Shown piece by piece: positions 32,617 to 42,675 of a stretch of DNA of 64,000 bases. A program made the translations under genes and the position numbers. Position 1 is the stretch's first letter; each line of letters opens with the position of its first letter. The notes below the pieces were generated by a model, which was not told where the DNA came from, made no database searches, and saw only the letters and a list, made by a program, of their open reading frames with translations. This stretch comes from Cercophora sp. LCS_1 (taxonomy: Eukaryota > Ascomycota > Sordariomycetes > Sordariales > Lasiosphaeriaceae): assembly GCA_036250225.1 (NCBI GenBank), contig JAPZLL010000013.1:806001-870000 (forward strand). Direction: 5' to 3'.

Positions 32617-34590
32617 CTAGACGTACTCCGAAGTAACCGTGTTAAACCTCTGCCCGTTGTATATCAGCGTGTACTGGGTAGACGCCGAATGGTCTAATTG
32701 ACAAGTTAGCGACTTCCTACCTAATCACTCGCATCTGATGGTTGGCAGCTTACAGATGACTTCAATTTCGGTCGCCACTTTGTAGTACCACGCCCCGTCC
32801 TTTCCTCTGACTTCCTTGAACCCAGAGCGTGGGATATGACTCAAGTCGATTGTGAGGTCGCACAGCAGCTCAACCGATTCCTGAACCGCAATGGGGGCTT
32901 CCTTGCTGGTACGATCGGCGTATATCTGGATAGTTGCTCTCGTTATGAGGCCGTCCGAAACTGGTCGACAAAAAAAAACCGATTGGTAATGCGGTTTGTC
33001 CTCGGGAACAGGATCACCCCTGCGGAGGAACCACGTCATCCCATCGATTCTCCAGTGCCCATCATACTTACTCCAGTACCTTCGTTGTCGTATATGGTGG
33101 TGTTTCTCCTCGTTGAATTGCTTGTGCAACCGGACACCGTAGTGTTTCCTTGCTTTTCGGTTTTGCACCCTCACGGTTGTCAGGTGTTGAGGAGCACTGA
33201 GGGCCAAACCCTTCATGACAGCTCCCTGAACAACGGCAAGCCATGCATTAGGCGGCTGTATAACCGCTGTTGTTTTGGGAACTACCTCTCGTAGCCTCTC
33301 CTTGAGATATGTGGACGACCCAAAGCCTCCCAGGAGAAGAACGGCTTTGATAGGGTCCCTGCTGCTTTTGATTTGGTCCTGCACGAGACTAATCGCTTCC
33401 TGGACAACCGGATCAAAGATGGTCTTCAAATCGGAAGCCTGGGAAACAGCTTGTTGTTAGATTGAATTGTTAACTGAGACCGTGGGAGATAGCATATACC
33501 TTGAGGGAAAACCGGCCTCGGTTGATACCGAGGGCCTTGTTATTCGCCAGACCTCCCACGGGTACCATGTAAATATCGCCCGGCCTAGCTCCCATGGTGA
33601 ACTGACGCTTGATCTAGGTAGTTACCGAGTCAGCTTGGTTGCATGCGCTATTGTGGTACCGGTGAATGCTCACTGTCTTCTCAAACTTTTCCATTGCCTC
33701 AGCCAAGACCTCATCATCAAAGCCTTCCTCGTCCCCCAGCTTGGCCGTGAGAAAGGAGGAAAACCTCGAGTTAATGAATGTCGACCCGCAAAGGCCACCA
33801 GTTCCCACAGTTAGTTCCTCGACCTCCAGGACTGGATGCAGCTTGGTGATGGTGTAAGAGATGAGATCGACTGTCCCGCCGCCGGCATCGCAGATGACGA
33901 AGCTGGATTGTTCTATAGTTAGCCTTGGATGCTAAAGTGAAAGCATACTTGGGTTTTGCACCTGTCGCCCACTCCGAGACCATGGGGATCAAGGCCCCGA
34001 AGAGCGTATATGGCGGCCGCCTCGGGCTCGGCAACGAGGTGAATCTTGGCATCATTGTCCAAAGAGAGCGCCGGAGCCATTTGACAGGCCTTGATGGTCC
34101 GCTGCTTGGCCAAATCGCTCCAGATAGCCGGAACGGTGACAACGAACTCGAGAGGGGTACACTTCATCAAACCCTCACCAAGCTTTTCCCGGAGCATGTA
34201 CTGCAGGTGCTCACCGATCGCGCTGACGTAATCGGTCACAAGCTCCTCGACCTCGCGACCACCCCGAGCGACGGCATTGTTGGCCGCGACGCCCATGGAC
34301 TGGAGGGAAGGATCTAGGTCGAGCTTGAACCACTCCAGTATCTCCTCGGGTGGTGCATTAGGAGGAATGGCGAAGCCCCAGTGGCGTTTGTTATCCTTGT
34401 ACCAGAGCTGTGTGGGCACCTTGTCGGACGACTCAGCCTCTCTGTTAGTCTCAGAGATGGGCCATGTGGTGATGGCGATGCGGCGGTCAGGGTGACGAGT
34501 CTCGGCCCAGGCCACGCCCGAGTATGTCGTGCCAAAGTCGATGCCGACGATGATCTTGCGATCCACGAGCGATAAGTTCTCGAACTCCAT
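32617..34590 (-). CDS. Hsp70-like actin-fold ATPase (HSPA12-like, lacking a chaperone substrate domain)
   Basis: Five exons: 34590-33962, 33902-33674, 33613-33500, 33438-32754 and 32693-32617, giving 577 residues. All introns are 55-65 nt with GT-AG ends. The ATPase fold is clear: phosphate-1 motif IVGIDFGTTYSGVAW (from residue 14), phosphate-2 motif FVICDAGGGTVDLISY (from 211, joined exactly by intron 1), and adenosine motif VLLLGGFGSSTYL. The C-terminal part is short and continues the nucleotide-binding half rather than carrying a typical DnaK substrate-binding domain. This matches the fungal non-canonical Hsp70 family, often expanded and located near immunity-type genes, with unknown clients. 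Intron 1 could be mis-drawn by eye, but the alternative junction (HPRLTIEQSS) would need a 17-nt intron. Confidence 0.87.
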
Positions 34591-35032
34591 GATTCCGAGC
34601 GTCAGCGGGGTTCTGTGTTGCAGTGGGAAGGCTTTGAGGGGGAGTGCAAACTGACCACGTTTTAATGAGCAAAACTTGTGCCGAGGATAGGCTTAAGGTT
34701 CCAGAGAGAGTGCAACGGCCGTTGGGTTTTTTCCTCGGCCCCAGGGTAGGAGGTCACACGACTTGCTCGGCGAGGGCGTAATGCACGGCGATAAGTGGCG
34801 TGAAGAATTCGCGGAGCTAGGGTGCTCCTTCCACCTATGACAAGCGCTAAGTTTCCAGTTTGTGGGGATCGTTGCAATCTGAACGTTATTCGGCGCCACT
34901 GTAATAGGTTTCTGTTGGCGTGGCTTTCATTCCCGTGGGGACCTCAACGAAGGAAGCGGCGACCAAAGCTGCTGCCAGGATGATAAGACGCTAGGTACCA
35001 ACCAGACGGGGCTGAGGTGCTTGGCTCCTTTT
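34591..35032. other. Intergenic, no gene seen
   Basis: Divergent spacer upstream of the Hsp70-like gene. Nothing was recognised before the rhodopsin-tail fragment at 35033. Confidence 0.4.
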
Positions 35033-35157
35033 CTGTCATCGCTGCCTCCTTTTCCTGCCTCAAACACCTCCCTAAATCCCTCCTCGACGACTCCTCCGCG
35101 TCAAGTCCCTACGGATCCAAATTCAAGGGTTACATCTGCAATAATAAGACAACAAAG
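35033..35157 (+). pseudogene. Detached tail fragment of a rhodopsin-domain gene
   Basis: The reading SVIAASFSCLKHLPKSLL, then DDSSASSPYGSKFKGYICNN, closely resembles the tail of the broken rhodopsin-domain gene at 15.3 kb (AIIAASFPCLKPLFKSLL, then GGSSAANPYGSKHKGYVRNN), including shared CTACGGATCCAAA at DNA level. Nothing of the membrane helices lies upstream. It is in frame with the next gene, so it may now serve as 5' UTR or an added N-terminus. Confidence 0.65.
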
Positions 35158-36666
35158 ATGAGGGTACCTGCACCGACACCAACGCCGATGAAGCCAATGA
35201 TTAACCCATCGGACGTGCCGCTCCCACAGGACTTGCCTCGGCGCATCAAGCCGAAGCGTTCCAGTTCTATCGTCTCCGACCGGGAGACACACGAGCTCCG
35301 GAGTCAGCTCAACGATGAGACTACCCGGGCTGACCAGGCGGAGCGAGCATTCCAAATCCTCCAACAGCGCATTGACGACAGCCGAGGAGACTCAATTGGC
35401 AATCACCACGTGAATGGCAACGAGCTAGAAGCCCTTCGCGCAGAGAACAGAGACCTCAAGGCAAAGCTGGATGACGCCAGGAGTCACATCTTCAGCCTGC
35501 AGCCGTACATCAAGGAGCTCACAGCCGAGGAGGTTGGCGCGGTACGTGGCGAGACAACTCAAGACGAGAGCGGGATCGCTGACTAGGAGTAGGACTACGA
35601 CGCCATCATCAACAACATTAGCGACTGGGCATTCAGTCTTGTGCAACCAACGCTCGATGATGCCAAGCGGATGGATGCAGTTCTCAGCAATGGCAAAAAA
35701 GATCCTGCTGCTGTCCGCGAATTCCGCCAGGCAGTCTCTCAGCATGCCGATCTAATGAGCGCCAGCAAGCTCCCAGACACTGATGTCGATATTATCATGG
35801 CTCTGACGTCACGTTATGTGCACGATTGTATCCTACAACAACCTCTGTTGGGAGAATTCCGGTCTGAGCTGCGAATCATCGAGGCCCTTGTGGATTCCAT
35901 GAACACCAACAAGGCGCAAGCCAGAGACCTCTACATGACGAGGACATGGCGAGCCGAAGCTCTCACTGCCATCCTGAACTCGACACGGTATCAAGCGATG
36001 CGGGCGGACCGAGCCTACACCCTAGCAAGGGATTTGATGCTCAAGCTCAGGGTCTTGACAGCGGGCAGCAGCGAGATGATGGGCCATTCCGTCAAGTCTT
36101 GCATGGATCAGATTATTACACCCACCATCCTTCTTCACGAAAAGGTCCTCACGTCGATTCATCACTTTTACCATCGCTTCAGTCTGCTCCGAGCAGAGAA
36201 TACCAGGGAACAGTTCTTGATGGAGCTCCCAAGCCTTAAGTGCGAGAATGTTTTGCAAAACCGCAAAGCCTTTGTGCTCGCCGAACTGGACTCCCAGCCA
36301 GCCCAAGAGCAGCGTTCTAAGGACTTGCATCTTGTCATGACCGTTGCGCCGGCCTATTTCATACGGAAAATCGGCAAAAGCAATGAACTCAAGGAACCGA
36401 CACTAGTCCGGAAGCAACACGTGCTTGTTCGCTGGGGCTCAGACGACGAGTGGGATATATTTGTCGCGAGTGGCCAGCGAACCCTTGTTGATCGGCTCAA
36501 TACCCTAGCACAACCTGAGGCCGCTAGCGTGTGGAATATAGTTCGTTATGGGGCTGCGGCGGGCGGAAATGGTGACTCTGCTGATTACGGGAAGCGGGAA
36601 CGAGACGACGCGGGGAAAAAGAAGCACAGGTATGGCCCTACTTCGATGTCCTGGATCGATCTCTAG
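35158..36666 (+). CDS. Uncharacterised coiled-coil protein
   Basis: Exons 35158-35541 and 35593-36666 (51-nt intron, donor GTACGT, branch GCTGAC, acceptor GAGTAG) give 485 residues. The intron removes two in-frame TAG codons at 35584-35592. The N-terminal third is Pro-rich then heptad-rich (ETHELRSQLNDETTRADQAE and ELEALRAENRDLKAKLDDAR). The rest is helical with blocks DAIINNISDWAFSLVQ, then YTLARDLMLKLRVLTAGSSE and HLVMTVAPAYFIRKIGKS, and a basic C-terminus. No catalytic motif was seen and the family is unknown to me. The pattern recalls Sordariomycete lineage-specific coiled-coil proteins. The start at 35158 is chosen because upstream codons match a foreign gene tail; a start at 35017 is possible. 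Confidence 0.7.
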
Positions 36667-37462
36667 ACTCTAGGGCCAGCCGTCCAGGAGCGAATCCGAG
36701 CAAGATCTGGATAGCATTTTGGTATGGCACATCTTTTTTTTGGACATATGATGCAGGGAGAAAATGCAGTCGATCTTGAACGCAGACCCCGGGCATGAAT
36801 CATTCGTCCCTTAGGCATGTTAGATTGAACATGCGACATCTATGATTGCGCCCAGATGGGTGGTTGCAACCTGCTGACTGATGTCCCTCCTTGAGAAAAC
36901 GCAGAAGTTGAGCGCGCGTTTGACAGCGGGTCTTTGGATCTAGCGGAACAGGCAACAAAAACACGGGTTGCTATCTCGGCGGCTTAAAGAAGCTCGTCTG
37001 TGCCTCTTCCTTACGGAGTGCATGGGCTGGTGTAATGCTGACATGAGTGGTCCACTGCTTCTCCATGCAACCGCTCCGTCATAACATGCAATCCCTTCAC
37101 GCGCCATCTATTACGGTCCGAGAATGTGATGAGCCACTTGTCTTGCCAGGAAGCGCTAGGAAGTTTCGCGTAAGTGGGATAACGACTTGGGGGTACCCAC
37201 TAATGGGCCATGGCCCCCAGGACGCTCTGGTGCCCAGGAGGGAGAGGGCGCACTAGGTCATGGCCCCGGAATCTTGACCTGCAAAAGCAATGGATTCTAA
37301 TAGGGAGTGTGGCGGTGTACAAATTGCACTAGGCTTCTTTTCGATGTCCTGCTCCCTCGACGCGAAAGGCCAGTTCCTGCGGAAGTCCGTTCCGACCATC
37401 ACCACAGCCTTGAGCTCGACTGCAAGTCACACTTGAACTTCAACAGTCAAGGTTCTTCGATC
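36667..37462. other. Intergenic, no gene seen
   Basis: Spacer between the coiled-coil gene and the decayed metabolite locus. No feature was recognised. Confidence 0.4.
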
Positions 37463-38054
37463 ATGAAGATAACAACACTCTACGACATTCTGCGCAGCAG
37501 TACCGAGCTCTCTCCCTCCAGGGGCATCGTCTTCTATGCCCAAGGACACGGCGAGACGCCGTCAGATAAAGTCACGTATCGCGACCTGTACGCCAAAGCG
37601 GTCGATAATAGCTCCAGCATCAGGCGTCTCAAGGGTTTCAAGGAGGGACATCCAGTGCTTCTCCACCTGCAAGATCACTGGGACGCTGTGGTTCTGGTCG
37701 GTTGTTGTAGCCGGTGGGATTCCGACTCTTTCCTCGCCATTCAGCAACGTCGAGGAGCACCGTCACCAGCACATCCTTGCTCTCTCGTCTCGTCTCGAGT
37801 CACCCATCTGCATTACGCGCGAAACCTCGGTTTCTCATTTCGACGGCCTCCATTCCTTTCGATTGTGCACAATCGAAAGCCTCGTGGGGAGCACCAACGG
37901 CTACCTCAACGGGATCAACGGGACCACGGCAACCGAATATCATCGCGCTGGCAAAAGCCCGGCAATTCTTATGCCCACCTCTGGTAGCACTGGAAACGCG
38001 AAGGCAGTCGAGCTGACCAGCCGCCAAGTGCTCACCTGGGTCTTGATGGCTTAG
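37463..38054 (+). pseudogene. Truncated NRPS-like adenylation (AMP-binding) domain relic
   Basis: Starts MKITTLYDILRSSTELSPSR and reads an adenylation-domain N-terminus (VTYRDLYAKAV, then VLLHLQDHWDA). It then shifts frame near 37690 into LWFWSVVVAGGIPTLSSPFS and HILALSSRLESPICITRE, ending with core motif A3 (LMPTSGSTGNAKAVELT). A TAG follows at 38052-38054. Core motifs A4-A10, any carrier domain and any reductase or thioesterase are absent. In intact NRPS-like or hybrid synthetases this domain activates a carboxylic acid as its adenylate. The frameshift looks like a 2-nt loss or 1-nt gain. Confidence 0.72.
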
Positions 38055-38741
38055 GAGTTGGTTTTGGTTCGGGATTCTTGGCGGGCAGTTTTTCATCTCA
38101 CCCAGCACCACTTCACCTAGTTCGCCTCCAACCCCACCCACCTCCAATACTTCAACGATTTCATGGCCCTCCGCCGAGACTCCCAAACCTCATGGCTAAG
38201 CGTCTACCCCGTCAGGGAGACCACACAAAACTGGCCCGCCAACAAAGCAGTCTACGTCAACACCGGCGGCAGCATCGGCCACCAATGCGCCCAATTCAAG
38301 GCCGCCTTCCCCAATGCCTCAGGACGCGTCATCCTCCAGGATCTACCGCATTCCATCGCCCAAGCCCTGCGCACACCGGGCGTGGAAAATATGGCGCATG
38401 ACTTTTGGGAGCCGCAGCCTGTGGTTGGCGCCAAGTTTAATTTTCTCAGGGGTGTGCTGCATAATCGTCCCAACCACAAGGTTTTGAAGTTGCTTGGTGC
38501 GACTAAAGATGCGATGCGGGCGGAGTCGGTGTTGTTGGTGGATGAGATGATTTTGCCCGAGATGGGGGTTAATGTAGACACGGCAGCGCTAGATTTGACG
38601 ATGGTGAGTGCTTTTGCAAGTGTGGAGAGGACGGAGAGGCAGTGGAGTGGTTTGTTTCAACGGGCTGGGTTGAGGTTGGTGCAGACGTATGTTTATAATG
38701 AAGGGGGGTATGAGAGTGTGATGGATGTGAGGTTGGCTTAA
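38055..38741 (+). pseudogene. O-methyltransferase relic, 3' part only
   Basis: Same frame as the preceding adenylation fragment. It begins in mid-domain with HLTQHHFT-stop-FASNP (TAG 38118-38120), then HLQYFNDFMALRRDSQTSWL. It runs through a degenerate SAM-binding motif (VYVNTGGSIGHQCAQFKAAF), VILQDLPHSIAQAL, and HDFWEPQPVVGAKFNFLRGV, to a natural-looking C-terminus at 38741. The family is the plant/fungal-type O-methyltransferase (PF00891). The dimerisation domain is missing, and NTGGSIGH replaces the usual DVGGGxGH, so activity is doubtful. The junction with the adenylation relic looks like a deletion that fused two neighbouring genes. Confidence 0.7.
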
Positions 38742-39045
38742 AACCTCGAATGGGAAACTGCGGGTGGTCGGTATGAATTGGGCTATTTTATCCATTTTAA
38801 GTGTTATATATGAACCTCTTAGGCTTGTACAATACTCGCTGAGACATCGGGACATCTGAAGAAATCACAATGCAGTTGTTGTCTTCAATAGAGCTAGCCG
38901 GCTGTCATGAATTTTCAGGAACTGTCGTTTCGTGGCGTGGTGTATCCACCACGAAGCCAAATGTTTCTGAATATAAGAGTCGTATTTATTTTGGACGCTT
39001 CAATGAGAACAACTCCGGGGACCGTTTACTTGAAAATACCAATAG

Positions 39046-39896
39046 CTACTTTATATACGTCCCCTCAACGCCTACCCGCTCCCTCTCCAAAAAGGCCCTC
39101 CAACCCGTCAAACCACCCTCCACCATCCCTCTCCACTTTTCCAGACTCACGTAGTCCCCCATATCCCTTAAAAACCTCTGCGTGCCAAAGACCATCAACT
39201 CCTCATTCCTCCTCGCCGCCTCCAACTCCTCATCCGCCCTAAACACCGCCCTCAACTCCCGCCCATCCCCGATAACCCCCGCCAACACATCCAGGCACGC
39301 CTGAACCCCCATCTCATCGCTCACCATCCCAACTTTCCTCCCATTCCACACGTCCGGATCCCCAAACGCAGCGCCCACAAACCTCACCATACCCCCACGA
39401 TCTGACAAATCCAACTTCGATTCCGAAAGCATACCATTTTCCAAACGCGCTTTGTAAACAAATCACCAACAAATCCAACCCTCACTTTTGGTTCCAGAAA
39501 ATTAGCCATGAAAAAGCCTAGTCGCAGAACAGTCCAGCTCTAGAACCGCATTTCAGGTAGCAGCCGCTCCGTTTGGAGGAGTGAACTAAACATGTCCACA
39601 GCTATAGCAGCCTCAGGGAGGAAAGGGTACCCAGACTCCGGCATGGCTGTCCCCAAGGAAGTAAGAGCCACAATGGATAGGTAGAGTTTTGCGCACCCTG
39701 AAAGGGCGCTGGAGAGAGGTTCAGTGGGGGAGTCGTATGACCAGGGGGTTAGGTGGACGCCGAGGGAGATGAGGGATTGGGATGCTGGGGTGGTGATGTC
39801 GCGGGCTGTAGCACGGACGGTGTAGGATGGGATGATTGTGGTTGTGCCGACAAGACCAGTTGCAGAGGTCACGAAAATGGTGGGTTTGAATGCCAT
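39046..39896 (-). pseudogene. NmrA-like NAD(P)-binding gene relic
   Basis: Opens MAFKPTIFVTSATGLVGTTT, an NmrA/Rossmann start, then YTVRATARDITTPASQSLIS and LGVHLTPWSYDS. A TAG at 39540-39542 interrupts the frame directly before the typical block WTVLRLGFFMANFLEPK. The C-terminal part continues after a frame change (MVRFVGAAFGDPDVWNGRKV, then DEMGVQACLDVLAGVIGDGR), ending at 39046. Central parts are shortened. Intact relatives are NADPH-sensing regulators or isoflavone-reductase-like enzymes, frequent in fungal metabolite clusters. The TAG in place of probable CAG is a C-to-T change, as RIP makes. Confidence 0.7.
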
Positions 39897-40575
39897 GGTT
39901 GTGATACGATGTGGGTGTTGGTGTGGATGGCTGGGAGGTGGGAAGGAGAATGAGAGTGAGTATGAGAACAGGTGAGGGAAAATGTCAGTAAGGAGTGTGG
40001 TGGAGGTTGGTCATTGGGCGCTTCTTCTCGGTCGGTGCGGCTTAGTCTGACTTGGCTGAAGTTTTTATGGACCGGATATGGATGACCTTTGCTTGGCTGG
40101 GTAGGTGAGATCGTGGTGCTGCACATGCATTTAACGGGGTAGCCACCCCCTTCCGCCCCCAACAGACCACCCAGATTCGACCAACTGTGCCCCGAGCTTG
40201 CAGGCTAGCTACCTTGAGATTGATAGGGCGGAGATGGTGCATGCCTCGCATTGCAACCGAAGGGAAGGTCAGTCTGACACGCGGACGGCGGGGCTGGGAG
40301 CGATGCAGTATGAATAAGTGCGTCCCGCATTGTTCCTATGCCCATCCACGGCGCCCGTGGGGCCTCCAATTGGATGCCACCCAGGTACTCCTCCCACCGA
40401 GCGGCATGGTTGTCAGCAACGTGCTGCCGGGTCGAGCTCTGGGTGAGGAAACATGTCGATGGGAACTTTGGATCATATCGAACCGTTTGCCCTCCCGGCG
40501 TTGCTGAGGGTTGCTAGCGCAGCCACACCGTCCATCACTTCTCAACACAACCAAGACAAAGGCCGAGACACAGCC
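39897..40575. other. Intergenic, no gene seen
   Basis: Divergent spacer between the NmrA-like relic and the second O-methyltransferase. No regulator gene such as a Zn2Cys6 factor was found here. Confidence 0.4.
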
Positions 40576-41943
40576 ATGGAATCCCCACAACTGCTCAGTT
40601 GTATGGCGCAGTTAGCAGCAACCATTGCCGCTTCAGTTGCTGAGCTCGACGGGACACTAGCTGCCAAAGTAATCCCATCGCCCTCCTTCGACGAAGATGG
40701 CCACGTTCCATCTGAGGCTGTTAGCGTCCAGGATGCCATCATCGATGCAGCGGGCGAGCTTATCGATCTTCTCCGTGAGCCACTGACTATACTGTTTCTT
40801 GATGCCGCCGTGAGTCCTATCTGCCGACGGAGAGAAACAGGACTGGCGAGCCCGTAACAGCATAATGCCAGCATCCCGCTTCAGTATATTGCCAAATTCC
40901 GGGTCGCGGACATGGTTCCAGCCGGTGGTGAGGTTTCGTACGCGTCCATCGCTGAGGAGACGGGAATCGAGGAGCAGCTCGTTCGTCGTTTGGTGCGCTA
41001 CGCCATGACGATGCGTGTCTTCCATGAGCCTGAACCCAACATGGTGGCTCACACTCGCACATCCAAGGCTCTGATGACCAACCCCAACATCCCCTTGAAT
41101 GACTGGCTGAGGATGGGGACCGGTGAGATGTGGCCCGCGTCGGTCAGGGTAGGTTGGCAACAAATCTTTCCCGGGAAGACCTGCTGCTGACTTGGAAAAA
41201 GACGGTAGACGCAGCCCAAAAATGGCCTGCGTTCTCGGAACCTGGCCAAACCGGCTACTCCCTGGCGGACAACGCGTCAGACCCCATCTATGACATCGTG
41301 GGCCGCGATCCAGAGCGCGCCGTCATCTTCGCAAACACCATGAAGGTCTTCGCCTCGCAGCCGGGCTTCGCGACCCATTTCATCACGCAGTACTATGACT
41401 GGGCTTCCCTGGGTGACAAGGTCCGTGTTGTTGATGTAGGGGGCCCCCGTGGCTTCGTCGCTATGGCGCTGGCGGATCATCATCCCAACCTCACAGCCAT
41501 TGTGAAGGACTTGGCCATGGTCGTCGCAGGCGCCGATGCGGGCGTTCCTGAGGCACTGAAGGGCAGAATTGAGTTTCAAGCCCACGACCTCTTGGCGGAG
41601 CAGACGGTGGACGCAGATGTGTACTATCTGCGGTGGGTCCTCCACAACTGGTCCGACAAGTACTGCATCCAGATCCTCCGCGCGCAGATCCCCATGCTGA
41701 GGCAGGGAGCCAAGGTCATCATCCAGGAGACGGTCATCCCAGAGCCAGGTCAGATCTCGAACTGGAGGGAGAGGCCACAGAATGAACGATTTGGCTATGA
41801 CGTCAATCTTCAACGGCAAGGAGCGGACAGTTGCCGAGTGGAAAGAGTTGCTTGCCGCAGCTGACAAGAGGTTTGTGTTGAAGAATGTCATTGAGCCAAA
41901 GGGGTCTGCGTTAGCAATTCTAGAGGTTGTATGGGACACCTAA
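40576..41943 (+). pseudogene. O-methyltransferase, nearly intact but frameshifted near its 3' end
   Basis: Exons 40576-40809, 40885-41148 and 41202 onward, with clean GTGAGT and GTAGGT introns, read a class I-like O-methyltransferase (PF00891). It has a helical N-terminus, MVPAGGEVSYASIAEETGIE, NPNIPLNDWLRMGTGEMWPA, the SAM motif VRVVDVGGPRGFVAMALAD and the active-site block YLRWVLHNWSDKYCIQILR. After VIPEPGQISNWRER the frame is lost near 41778. The expected ending (LAMTSIFNGKERTVAEWKEL, then KGSALAILEVVWDT-stop at 41943) follows in the next frame. No intron can explain the shift. The protein as encoded would lose about 55 residues. A single base error in the assembly is the main alternative to a real mutation. 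Likely substrate is a polyketide or peptide product. Confidence 0.75.
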
Positions 41944-42675
41944 AAGGGAGGTAGCTTAATCGAAATACCCGCGTAGAATCTCACTCGCCAGTCGCTCTCG
42001 CGTTCGCGACGTGACGTGTTTTCGACGTGTCTGCCTGAAGAAGGCACGTCGGTGGGCGACGTCGGAAAAGCGCAGCCCCAAGAGCTTCAGTGGGCCCTCG
42101 GAATTGGCCCTAACCCGTTGAGGTTCTCCAAACCTAATATGAAAGTTACCGGGTGGTTGAAACATCCCCTTACGGACGTTGATCGTGGACGGGGCTTGAA
42201 GGGCTGACTCCCGCTGATCCTTTGGCGGCGGGCCGGTGCGACAAATGAAGCCCGATTGTTGAACTGTCGTTGATTGGCGTGTCTTATCTTCTCTCTTGAC
42301 CTCAGTTCTAGGTTACCCGCGGCAGGAGCAACTATGGCAGTCGATTTCAAGCCACCTTTCCCCACAAGGTTTAAACACGGGACCGGATTAAACGCCGCCG
42401 ACATGGATGCGGCCATGAAGTTTTGTCTGCCTGGTGACCCGAGAGGTTCCGGCTGACTTGAGCCCCTTCCAGCTTCCAAGGTCCGGAAAAGCGTGATCGA
42501 AGCCGCGCCTAAATCCCCCAAACCTTTCATACCGCATTTTTCCCCCTGCCATGTGAACGAAGTGTGCCGAAGACACTGCAGATATTTCACCACATCAAAA
42601 ATTTCGGCGACACCTAGACGCAGCAGGCACTAACTTTGGCCCAGCAAGAAAAACAGCACTCCCAACACACAAGAA
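41944..42675. other. Intergenic, no gene seen
   Basis: Spacer between the decayed locus and the RBR ligase. No feature was recognised. Frames are short and unlike protein. Confidence 0.4.

Noticed and set aside
35584..35592. Two in-frame TAG codons (TAG GAG TAG) that look like RIP damage in the coiled-coil gene
   Set aside because: They lie at the end of a well-formed 51-nt intron (GTACGT donor, GCTGAC branch, AG acceptor) whose removal keeps the frame.
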